From Thermoleophilia bacterium (GTDB lineage Bacteria; Actinomycetota; Thermoleophilia; Gaiellales; SKUG01): 46,896 nt of DNA. The stretch's first letter is position 1. Every line of letters begins with the position of its first letter. Both the position numbers and the translations under genes were made by a program. Below, piece after piece: positions 8,131 to 15,230 of the stretch. Under the pieces are notes generated by a model. That model saw nothing but the letters and a program-made list of their open reading frames with translations, was not told the origin of the DNA and did not search any database. Where the stretch lies: NCBI GenBank assembly GCA_025964465.1, contig JAOPYS010000244.1:1-46896 (forward strand), read 5' to 3'.

Positions 8131-9304
8131 ATGGGTCGTGCGGACGTGATCGTGGTCGGGCTCGGCGCCGTGGGCAGCGCCACCCTGCTGCACCTCGCGC
8201 GCCGCGGCGTGCGGGTGATCGGGATCGACCGGGCCGATCCGCCGCACGAGCTGGGGTCCACGCACGGCGAATCGCGCGTCACCCGGCAGGCCACGGCCGA
8301 GGGCGCGGCGTACGTCCCCCTCGCGGTGCGGTCGCAGGAGCTGTGGCGGGAGGTCGAGGCCGAGACCGGCGCCGACCTGTTCACCGCCTGTGGCGTGCTG
8401 ATGGCGGGCGCGCGCGGCCGCACCGGGACCATGCACGGCGTGCCGGACTGGGTGGACGAGACCGCCACGCTCGCGCACCGGTTCGGGATCGAGCACGAGG
8501 TGCTGGACGGGCCGGCGGCGCGGCGACGGTTCCCGATGCTCGCGCTGGGCGACGACGACGTCGCGTACCACGAGCCGGGCGGCGGGTTCGTCCGGCCCGA
8601 GGCCGCGGTGGCCGCGCAGCTGGGGCTCGCACGGGGCCTCGGCGCGCAGGTGCGCACGGGCGAGGTCGTCCTGGGCGTGCGCCAGCACGGCGACCACGTG
8701 GAGGTCGTCACCGACCGCGAGACCCTCGTCGCCGAGCACGCGGTGCTCAGCGCGGGCCCGTGGATCGGCGACCTGCTGGAGGACGCTGCCGGTACGGCCG
8801 GCCGCCTGCGCGTGCTGCGACAGGAGCTGCACTGGTTCGCCGTCGATCCGGCCCGCGCCGCGCTCGCCGAACCGGAGGCGTGCCCCGTCTTCATGTGGTC
8901 GTTCGGTCCGGGCGAGGCCGACTTCTTCTACGGGTTCCCGGCGCTCGCCGGCACGGAGGGCGGGGTGAAGGTCGCGACGGAGCAGTTCGCGACGAGCACC
9001 ACGATCGACGCCCTCGACCGGACCCCGGACCCGGAGGCTGCCGCGTCGATGTACGAGACGCACCTGCGCGGGCGGCTGCTGACCGTGACGACCCACCACC
9101 TGCGCTCACGCGTGTGCGCCTACACCGCGACGGGAGGACGGCGGCTTCCTCGTCGGGCCGCTCGCCGACGCGGACCGCATCCTGCTCGCGTCGGCCTGCT
9201 CCGGGCACGGCTTCAAGCACTCCGCCGCCCTCGGCGAGGCCATCGCGCGCCAGCTCGACACGGGCGTCGCCGACCCGCTGCTCGCGCCCTTCACGGTGGC
9301 GTAG
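8131..9304 (+). pseudogene. FAD-dependent oxidoreductase of the sarcosine oxidase family, frameshifted near the C-terminus
   Basis: The protein opens with a Rossmann FAD motif (VIVVGLGAVGSATLLHLARRGVRVIGIDR) followed by GSTHGESRVTRQA, the signature of the monomeric sarcosine oxidase/N-methyltryptophan oxidase group (DAO superfamily). The frame is good to CAYTAT at about 9132. There a run GGG (9132-9134) has one base more than expected. Removing it restores the family C-terminus: EDGGFLVGPLADADR, then ASACSGHGFKHSAALGEAIA, ending in a TAG at 9302-9304. As written, the frame instead runs to 9321 with an Arg/Ala-rich nonsense tail. CSGHGFK and CxYTxTxD are the conserved flavin-site elements, so the product would lack part of its active site. 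Either a genuine inactivating +1 insertion or a sequencing error in a homopolymer. Confidence 0.82.
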
Positions 9305-9341
9305 GCCTCCCGTCCACCTGACGGCGCCCTGGCCTCGCCCC

Positions 9342-10343
9342 TCAGTGGCCGCCGAGGGCGCGCACCACGTCGGCCGCCGGACCGGGCTGCGCGAGCTCGT
9401 GCCGGGTGCCGGCCCACAGGTTGACGCGGTCGCCGTCCCCCGCCGCGCGGGCCGCGGCACGGATCGGCGCGGTCGCGTGGTGCACCTGCGGGTAGGCGAC
9501 CGGCGCGTCAGGGTGGTCGCGCATGAATGCGTTGACGATGCCGCGCGCCGTGCGACCCGAGAACGCCCGCGTCCAGTCGGTGGGGGCGTTCGACGCGACC
9601 GCCGCGCGGTGGACGGGGTGCGCGCCACATTCGTCCGTGCGCAGGAAGGCGGTGCCGCACTGCACGGCGACGGCGCCGGCCTCGAGCGCGGCACCCACGT
9701 CGCCTGCCGTGGCGACGCCACCGGCAGCCACGACGGGCAGGTCGACGGCCGCCACCACCGCGCGCACGAGCGCCAGCACGCCGAGCGCGCCCTCCCCTCC
9801 GTCGTCGGTGAACGACGAGCGATGCCCGCCCGCCTCGGCGCCCTGCGCGACGAGCGCGTCGCACCCCGTCGCGGCTGCCACCTCGGCCTCCTCCACCGAC
9901 GTCACCGTCACCCACACCTGCGTGCCGACGGCCTGCAGGGCGCGCACCGTCTCGGCCGCGGGGCACCCGAACGCGAACGAGACGACGGCCACGGGGGCGC
10001 GCAGCAGCACCTCGACCTTGGCGGCCAGGTCGTCGTCGTCGAAGCGCGCCTCCCCCACCTCCGCACCGACGAGCTGGGCGTCACGCTCGAGCGACGCCAC
10101 GTACGCGTCGAGCGCGCTCGCGTCGACGGGCGTCCGCGCCACGAGGAAGAGGTTCACGCCGAAGGGTCGGGCAGTCAGCGCCCGCAGCTCCTCGATCCGG
10201 TCGGACATCGCCGCCGCGCGCAGGTAGCCGCTCGCCAGGTACCCGAGGCCGCCCGCGTCGCTGACCGCCGCCGCCAGCTCGACCGTGGACGGGCCGCCCG
10301 CCATGGGTGCCAGTACGACCGTCGGGATGTGGGGCTGCGGCAT
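9342..10343 (-). CDS. nitronate monooxygenase-like FMN enzyme
   Basis: About 333 residues from the ATG at 10343 (MPQPHIPTVVLAPMAGGPS). A TIM-barrel FMN enzyme of the 2-nitropropane dioxygenase/nitronate monooxygenase family: LAPMAGG at strand 1, PFGVNLFLV at strand 3, VVSFAFGCP, then ALVAQGAEAGGHRSS with the conserved AQGxEAGGHR flavin-phosphate region, VVAAGGVATAGDVGAAL and AVQCGTAFLRTDE. It oxidises alkyl nitronates to carbonyl compounds and nitrite in studied members. The start is 26 bases downstream of the stop of a MarR-type regulator on the same strand, so the pair probably forms an operon. An upstream in-frame ATG lies inside the regulator's coding sequence and was not used. Confidence 0.86.
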   Translation of the reverse strand: MPQPHIPTVVLAPMAGGPSTVELAAAVSDAGGLGYLASGYLRAAAMSDRIEELRALTARPFGVNLFLVARTPVDASALDAYVASLERDAQLVGAEVGEARFDDDDLAAKVEVLLRAPVAVVSFAFGCPAAETVRALQAVGTQVWVTVTSVEEAEVAAATGCDALVAQGAEAGGHRSSFTDDGGEGALGVLALVRAVVAAVDLPVVAAGGVATAGDVGAALEAGAVAVQCGTAFLRTDECGAHPVHRAAVASNAPTDWTRAFSGRTARGIVNAFMRDHPDAPVAYPQVHHATAPIRAAARAAGDGDRVNLWAGTRHELAQPGPAADVVRALGGH

Positions 10344-10368
10344 GTCGGCGCACCCTATCGAGCCGGCG

Positions 10369-10866
10369 TCAGCGCTCGGGGGCACCGAGTCGCAGCGCCG
10401 CGCTGCGCTCGTCGGCGATCTCGGCGGCGCGTACGAGGAAGCCCACGACCGAGGTCGCCTCCGCCAGGTCGGCGGTCATCTCCAGGATGGTGTCGGCGAG
10501 CTGCCGTGCAGCGGCGAGCCCGCTCGACGTCGCACGGACGGTGCTGTTGGCGTCGTCCGGGTCCTCGCTCCACTCGAGCGTGACGAGCCCCGCTCGACGC
10601 AGGGCGTCCAGCGTCACGGCGACGGGACCGGGCTCCATCCCGGTGACGAGGACGAGTTCGTCCGAGGTCGTCGGGACGGCGAGGCACGCGAGCACCCGTC
10701 GCTCGTCGGGCAGGATGCCCACGCTGCGCTCCCAACAGCCGGTGAGCCGGTCGTAGGCGCGCATGAGCCGCAGCATCGCGTGACTCGGCTCGGTGATGCT
10801 GGACGCATCGGGCCACGCCGGCGCGTCGTCTGTCGTCTGGTCGTCCACCGTGCTCCGAGTGGGCAT
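10369..10866 (-). CDS. MarR-like winged-helix regulator
   Basis: 165 residues. A helical N-terminus (AMLRLMRAYDRLTGCWE) is followed by a winged-helix region (LPDERRVLACLAVPTTSDELVLVTGMEPGPVAVTLDALRRAGLVTLEWSEDPDDANSTVRATSSGLAAA), with the second helix-turn-helix element around TGMEPGPVAVTLDALRRAGLV and the wing at DPDDANSTVRATS. The C-terminal helices would dimerise. No strong Shine-Dalgarno precedes the ATG at 10866; a GTG seven codons in is an alternative. It probably controls the nitronate monooxygenase-like gene just downstream and itself; the upstream DNA holds a palindrome and two identical stem-loops that could be operators. Confidence 0.68.
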   Translation of the reverse strand: MPTRSTVDDQTTDDAPAWPDASSITEPSHAMLRLMRAYDRLTGCWERSVGILPDERRVLACLAVPTTSDELVLVTGMEPGPVAVTLDALRRAGLVTLEWSEDPDDANSTVRATSSGLAAARQLADTILEMTADLAEATSVVGFLVRAAEIADERSAALRLGAPER

Positions 10867-10877
10867 CGTGCGATGCC
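10862..10877. promoter_or_regulatory. 16-base palindrome over the marR-type start codon
   Basis: GGCATCG-TG-CGATGCC is a perfect inverted repeat with 7-base arms that contains the start codon of the MarR-like gene (CAT at 10864-10866 on the plus strand). Size and symmetry suit a MarR-dimer operator; autoregulation is inferred. Confidence 0.4.
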
Positions 10878-10881
10878 GACG

Positions 10882-10944
10882 CGGGGGCGTGGGTTGTCCC
10901 CGACAGTGTTCGGCGCTCGCGTCGGGGGCGTGGGTTGTCCCCGA
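10882..10944. repeat. two identical 22-base stem-loop repeats upstream of the MarR-like gene
   Basis: The same 22 bases occur at 10882-10903 and 10923-10944. Each has arms CGGGG and CCCCG around an 11-base loop containing GTGGGTTGT. The copies are 41 bases apart, about four helical turns, so both would face the same side of DNA. They lie in the promoter region of the MarR-like gene and just beyond the upstream gap to the ANTAR gene, so operator or transcript-hairpin roles are both possible. Confidence 0.55.
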
Positions 10945-10993
10945 GCGGTCGCCGCTCGCCCACGCAGCACGCGTGGACGATCGAGTTGCCAGC

Positions 10994-11602
10994 TTACTCC
11001 CCCGCCCCCCGCGACAGCAGGGCGTTGCTCTCGATCAGCGCGGAGGCGACGTCGTGGATGCGGCGCCCGCTCGACTGCGAGTGCTCGCGCAGCACCGCAA
11101 ATGCGTTCTCCGCCGTCAGGCCGTCGCGGCCCATGAGGATGCCCTTGGCCTGCTCGAGCACCGCCCGGCGACCGAACGCCCCCTGCAGGCCTGCGTACGA
11201 GCGGAACCGCTCCAGCGCCACGGCGATCGCGCCACGCAGCTCGGTCTCGCTCGGGTCCACGATGCACGCGAACACGCCGCGCTTCGCCGCTTCCTGCACG
11301 TAGGCGTGGTCGTCGGTCGCGAGCACCGCGATCACGGGCGACGACGCCTCGCGGACGAGCTCCCCGATCAGGTCGAGCGCGTGGGCGGTCGATTCACCGA
11401 GCATGACGAGGGCGACGTCGGGGAGGGTGCTCGCCGTCAGTGCGGCGACCTCCGCCACCTCCAGCGAGGTGGCGACCACCTCGTGCCCGAGCGCCTGCAC
11501 GTCGAGGCGGAGGCGCTCGAGCTTGGCGGGCGTCTCGTCGGCGATGAGCACCCGGAGGCCTTCGGGAGCGTGTGGGGGCGGCGGGAGGATGGGATCAGCC
11601 AT
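10994..11602 (-). CDS. ANTAR-domain RNA-binding antiterminator with pseudo-receiver
   Basis: 202 residues. Residues about 16-135 form a response-regulator-like fold (LRVLIADETPAKLERLRLDV, VIAVLAT). The position of the phosphoacceptor Asp at the end of strand 3 reads LVMLG, and the conserved Lys is replaced in IVDPSET, so phosphorylation in the usual way is unlikely. Residues 145-193 are a clear ANTAR domain (RRAVLEQAKGILMGRDGLTAENAF, then LREHSQSSGRRIHDVASALI), which binds tandem hairpins in nascent RNA and prevents termination. It stands alone; its target transcripts are not evident in this window. Confidence 0.85.
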   Translation of the reverse strand: MADPILPPPPHAPEGLRVLIADETPAKLERLRLDVQALGHEVVATSLEVAEVAALTASTLPDVALVMLGESTAHALDLIGELVREASSPVIAVLATDDHAYVQEAAKRGVFACIVDPSETELRGAIAVALERFRSYAGLQGAFGRRAVLEQAKGILMGRDGLTAENAFAVLREHSQSSGRRIHDVASALIESNALLSRGAGE

Positions 11603-11705
11603 GCGGTATCACTAGCACCTCCCGCCAGCGCGCGTCGCCATCTCGCAGGTGCGCCGCGACATCCCTTCGACGTTCGATGGGCCGTGCATCGGGTAGCCGC
11701 GTTCC

Positions 11706-12692
11706 ATGCCTTCTCCTGCACCCGCACCCCACCCCCTCGTCACCATCCCGACCACCGACATCCGCACGCCGCCGATCGCCCTCGGCGGCAACGTGTTCGG
11801 CTGGACGGCGGACGAGGCCGCGTCGATCGCCATCCTCGATGCGTTCGCGGCGGGTGGCGGCCGGATCATCGACACGGCCGACATGTACTCGCAGTGGGTC
11901 CCGGGCCACGAGGGCGGCGAGTCGGAGCGCACCATCGGGCGGTGGCTCGCCGGCTCGGGGCGGCGCGGCGACGTGGTGGTCGCGACCAAGGTCGGCAAGC
12001 TCGACGGGCGGCGCGGGCTCGCGCCCGACAACGTCTCAGCGGCTGCGGACGCGTCGCTCGAGCGGCTCGGGATCGACGCGATCGACCTCTTCTATGCGCA
12101 CGAGGACGATGCGTCGCAGACGATGGAGGAGATCGTGTCCTCGTTCGACGCGCTCGTCCGCGCGGGGAAGGTCCGGTACTGGGCGCTGTCGAACGTGTCG
12201 CCCGAGCGAACCGACGAGGCGGTGCAGGTGGCGGAGCGCGAGGGGTTGGCGCGCCCGGTGGCGGTGCAGCCGCACTTCAACCTCGTGCACCGCGCCGAGT
12301 ACGAGGACGGGCTCGCGCAGGTGGTCGAGCGCCACGACCTCGCGGTGCTGCCGTACTTCGGGCTCGCGAGCGGGTTCCTGACCGGCAAGTACGACCGCGA
12401 CAGCGCGCGCCGGCAGGCCGAGGGTGCCGCGCGGGGCGGGGCCGTCGGCCAGTACTTCACCGAGGCTGGGTTCGGGGTCGTCGACGCGTTGCGCGACGTG
12501 GCCGACGACCTCGGCACCGAGCCCGCCTCCGTGGCCCTGGCGTGGCTCGCCGCGCAGCCCGGCGCCGTCATCCCGATCGCGAGCGCGAGCCGCCCGGACC
12601 AGGTCGAGGGCCTGCTCGCGGCTGCGCACCTGTCGCTGCGTGACGACCACCTCGCCCGGCTCGACGAGGCGTCGCGCGGAGTCACCGCCTGA
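11706..12692 (+). CDS. aldo/keto reductase
   Basis: 328 residues, the usual size for the family. The catalytic tetrad is complete: Asp56 and Tyr61 (IIDTADMYSQW), Lys95 (VVATKVGK) and His132 (LFYAHEDD). The NADPH-binding C-terminal part has IPIASASRPDQVEGLLAA, and LSNVSPERTDEAV is the usual SNxS loop. It would reduce an aldehyde or ketone in the cytosol; the closest shape is the AKR12/YajO-like group of bacterial reductases. The start ATG at 11706 follows a roughly 100-base gap shared with the divergent ANTAR gene. Confidence 0.88.
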   Translation: MPSPAPAPHPLVTIPTTDIRTPPIALGGNVFGWTADEAASIAILDAFAAGGGRIIDTADMYSQWVPGHEGGESERTIGRWLAGSGRRGDVVVATKVGKLDGRRGLAPDNVSAAADASLERLGIDAIDLFYAHEDDASQTMEEIVSSFDALVRAGKVRYWALSNVSPERTDEAVQVAEREGLARPVAVQPHFNLVHRAEYEDGLAQVVERHDLAVLPYFGLASGFLTGKYDRDSARRQAEGAARGGAVGQYFTEAGFGVVDALRDVADDLGTEPASVALAWLAAQPGAVIPIASASRPDQVEGLLAAAHLSLRDDHLARLDEASRGVTA

Positions 12693-12724
12693 TCCGCACG
12701 CCCCGGCGCCGGTAGGGTCGCGGC

Positions 12725-13954
12725 GTGTCCTCCCTCCTCTACATCGCCTCGATCGTCGCCCGTGCCGGTGGCGGCGGCAGCGGCGGGGGCGGTGGCGGCG
12801 GGGGAGGCGGCGGTGGCGCGCTCTTCTACCTGTTCCTGATCCTGCCGTGGTGGATGAAGATCATCGTGGTCATCGCGGTGATCTGGGCCGCGGTCGCGAG
12901 CTCACGGGCCGCGGCGCGGAAGCTCGCGGAGCGCCGGGCGCGCATCGCGGGGGAGCTGGCCGCCGCGGCCAGCATGGATTCGACGTGGAGCGCGGAGCTG
13001 ATCGACCGCGTCGTGCAGCGCACGTACGCGCCGCTGCAGGCGGCGTGGAGCGCCCTCGACCTGTCCACGATGCAGCTGCTGCTGACGCCCCGCCTCTACG
13101 AGAAGATGCGCCTCGAGCTGCAGGCGCTCACCGAGCTGGGCCGCCGCAACCTGATCAGCTCGCCGACGCTGCTGTCGCACGAGGTGATCGAGGTCGCCGA
13201 CGAGCAGGACGATGCCCGGGACCGCTTCGTGGTCGAGGTGCGCGCCACGGCGGACGATCGCCTCGTCCGCGCCGACACGGGCGAGCAGCTGCTGCGGGAC
13301 CGCTCCGCCTTCACGGAGTACTGGACCTTCCTGCGGGCCGGGTCGACGTGGCGCCTCGATGCGATCGAGCAGTCGACCGCCGACCCGAGCATGGAGGTGA
13401 CGGCGCTGCGCGAGTTCGCGGCGCGCAACGGGCTGCACTACGACGGGGACTTCGGCCGGATGCTGCTGCCCGAGCGCGGCGTGCTGTTCGGGGGCGCGTC
13501 GATGACCGACAGCGACGTCAACAACCACGTCATCGGCGAGGTGCGGGGGCGCCTCGTGCAGCTGTACACGTACTGCGAGTCCCCCGACGGCGAACGCTCC
13601 GGCTACACGACGGTGGTGCAGGCGGCGCTCCCGCGCACGTACGGCGACATCATCGTGCGCCGCCGCAAGCTGCTGCAGCGCACCCCGCGCGGGCTGCGCG
13701 AGTACGAACTCGAGAGCACCGAGTTCAACGAGCGCTACCGCGTGTACGCGGCGCCGGGCGACGACGTGTCGGCGTTCGAGCTGCTCAACCCCGCCTTCCT
13801 GGAGCGGCTCACCCTGCTGCTGGGCGAGGCCGGCATCGAGGCGGTCGGCAACTCGCTCTACCTGTTCGACGATTCGCGTTCGGGCGCCCTGGGCGTCCAG
13901 TACGAGACGATGCTCGGGCTGCTGCACACCGCCTTCGACGAGCTGCGGATGTGA
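12725..13954 (+). CDS. Tim44-like domain membrane protein with glycine-rich N-terminus
   Basis: 409 residues from a GTG start. Residues 14-31 are almost all glycine, encoded by a GGC/GGG-rich tract at about 12766-12818. One membrane segment follows (LFYLFLILPWWMKIIVVIAVIWAAV, about 33-57). Residues about 85-210 match the Tim44-like lipid-binding domain (DLSTMQLLLTPRLYEKM, EYWTFLRAGSTWRLDAIEQ). The C-terminal half resembles DUF3137 (FNERYRVYAAPGDDVSAFELLNPAFLERL). This architecture suggests a membrane-tethered protein contacting lipids or a secretion/assembly complex; the role in bacteria is not established. The GTG start of the next gene overlaps its stop. Confidence 0.75.
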   Translation: MSSLLYIASIVARAGGGGSGGGGGGGGGGGGALFYLFLILPWWMKIIVVIAVIWAAVASSRAAARKLAERRARIAGELAAAASMDSTWSAELIDRVVQRTYAPLQAAWSALDLSTMQLLLTPRLYEKMRLELQALTELGRRNLISSPTLLSHEVIEVADEQDDARDRFVVEVRATADDRLVRADTGEQLLRDRSAFTEYWTFLRAGSTWRLDAIEQSTADPSMEVTALREFAARNGLHYDGDFGRMLLPERGVLFGGASMTDSDVNNHVIGEVRGRLVQLYTYCESPDGERSGYTTVVQAALPRTYGDIIVRRRKLLQRTPRGLREYELESTEFNERYRVYAAPGDDVSAFELLNPAFLERLTLLLGEAGIEAVGNSLYLFDDSRSGALGVQYETMLGLLHTAFDELRM

Positions 13955-14364
13955 CGGGGGCGGTGGAGGAGCCCGCACATGCCCCGTCGAGGTGGCAGCG
14001 CGTCCAGGCGCGTGCCCGCGCGCTGCGGCAGGAGGTGCTCGCGCTGTACCTCGCCTGCCGCGATCCCGAGACGCCGAGGCTGGCGCGCGTGCTCGCCGGG
14101 GTGGTCGTCGCGTACGCGTTGAGCCCGATCGACCTCATCCCCGACGTCATCCCCGTGCTCGGGTACCTCGACGACCTCATCCTGCTCCCGCTCGGCATCG
14201 CCCTCGTGCTGCGGCTGATCCCCGCCGAGGTGATGGTGCGCAGCCGGGCGCGTGCGGCGGAGCTGCACGATCGGCCGGTCTCGCGGGGCGCGGCCGTCGC
14301 GGTCGTGGCCACATGGCTCGTCCTCGCGGGCGTCGCTGTCTGGGTCGTCCTGCGGCTCAGGTAG
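13951..14364 (+). CDS. DUF1232 (YkvA-type) membrane protein
   Basis: 137 residues from a GTG at 13951 whose last two bases are shared with the preceding TGA, so it is translationally coupled to the Tim44-like gene. The DUF1232 signature is clear: ARVLAGVVVAYALSPIDLIPDVIPVLGYLDDLILLPLG (written in parts, residues about 47-83), with the conserved SPIDLIPD. A C-terminal hydrophobic helix (AAVAVVATWLVLAGVAVWVVL) anchors it in the membrane. The family function is unknown. Its 3' end overlaps the convergent TetR gene by 8 bases. Confidence 0.8.
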   Translation: MTGAVEEPAHAPSRWQRVQARARALRQEVLALYLACRDPETPRLARVLAGVVVAYALSPIDLIPDVIPVLGYLDDLILLPLGIALVLRLIPAEVMVRSRARAAELHDRPVSRGAAVAVVATWLVLAGVAVWVVLRLR

Positions 14365-15118
14365 CGCGGCGGGTGCGGTCGGCGAGCCCGTCCACGAGCA
14401 GGCCGAGGCCGAACTCGAAGCGCTCGTCGTCGCCGCCGCCGGTGAGCTCCTCCTGCATCGCGGCGATGTTGGGGAACCGCTCGCGCGGGAGGTCGTGGTA
14501 GTACTGGCGGATCTCCCGGAACCACTGCATGCCGGCTTCGTGGTCGCCGCCGAACCGGCGACCGAGGATCGCGCCCTCCACCGAATCCGCGTCGATGTAC
14601 TTGGCCAGCTGGTCGATGAACCAACCCGCGAGCTGCATGGGCACGCCGCCGGCGAGCATGATGCCGAGCAGCCGGTCGCTGAGCCGCAGTACGTTGGGCG
14701 TGGTGGGGATGTTGCCGAGCGAGATCACCGCGACGTCGTTGTGGGGCTTGTACGCCTGGCGGATCGCGCGGGCCACGTCCTTGAGCTGCTCCTGCCACCG
14801 CGCAGGGTCGGGGTCGGGCACGTCCACCGCGCCGAGCACCTCGTCCAGGACGAGGTCGAGCAGCTCCTGCTTGTCGCCCACGTGCGCGTAGAGCGAGGCG
14901 GGGCCGGTGCCCAGCTCGGTCGCGACGCGGCGCATGGAGACTGCGTCGAGGCCCTCTGCGTCGAGCACCTCGATGGCCGCCGCGACGATGCGCTCGCGCG
15001 ACAGGGTCGTGCGGGAGGTGGCGTGCGCGTCGTGGACGCCGCGTGCGCGGCGGTGCGCGCGCGAGCCCGGGCGCGGCGGGAGCGCGAGGTCGTCGGGAAC
15101 GGCACGGTCGGAGGTCAT
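14357..15118 (-). CDS. TetR-family transcriptional repressor
   Basis: 253 residues from the ATG at 15118. The N-terminal HTH is typical of TetR (LSRERIVAAAIEVLDAEGLDAVSMRRVATELGTGPASLYAHVGDKQELLDLVLDE, about residues 40-90, listed in family order). The C-terminal region is helical and would bind a ligand; it resembles the TetR_C_1 group that regulates drug efflux. The gene is divergent from a DHA2 efflux pump, and half-sites of an inverted repeat lie between them, so it most likely represses the pump and itself until a substrate drug binds. Confidence 0.87.
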   Translation of the reverse strand: MTSDRAVPDDLALPPRPGSRAHRRARGVHDAHATSRTTLSRERIVAAAIEVLDAEGLDAVSMRRVATELGTGPASLYAHVGDKQELLDLVLDEVLGAVDVPDPDPARWQEQLKDVARAIRQAYKPHNDVAVISLGNIPTTPNVLRLSDRLLGIMLAGGVPMQLAGWFIDQLAKYIDADSVEGAILGRRFGGDHEAGMQWFREIRQYYHDLPRERFPNIAAMQEELTGGGDDERFEFGLGLLVDGLADRTRRAT

Positions 15119-15158
15119 TCGAGCCTCGAGGTTGCGCGACGCGGTCGCCGCGGGTACA

Positions 15159-15186
15159 GTGTTCGACAGAGAGCGAACAGTGTTCG
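15159..15186. promoter_or_regulatory. putative TetR operator with three half-sites
   Basis: Between the divergent TetR and MFS genes, the half-site TGTTCG/CGAACA occurs three times in alternating orientation: TGTTCG at 15160-15165, CGAACA at 15174-15179 and TGTTCG at 15181-15186. The last two form a perfect 13-base palindrome around one central G. This is the arrangement expected of a TetR-family operator controlling both promoters. Confidence 0.6.
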
Positions 15187-15230
15187 TGCAGTGGCGATCA
15201 CCGTTCGCATCCAGTCTACCCGAGGCCGTC

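Noticed and set aside
7173..10583. An 1136-codon open frame on the plus strand across four genes
   Set aside because: Arg/Ala/Pro-rich translation with no recognisable fold, overlapping the SIMPL, oxidoreductase, nitronate monooxygenase and MarR genes.
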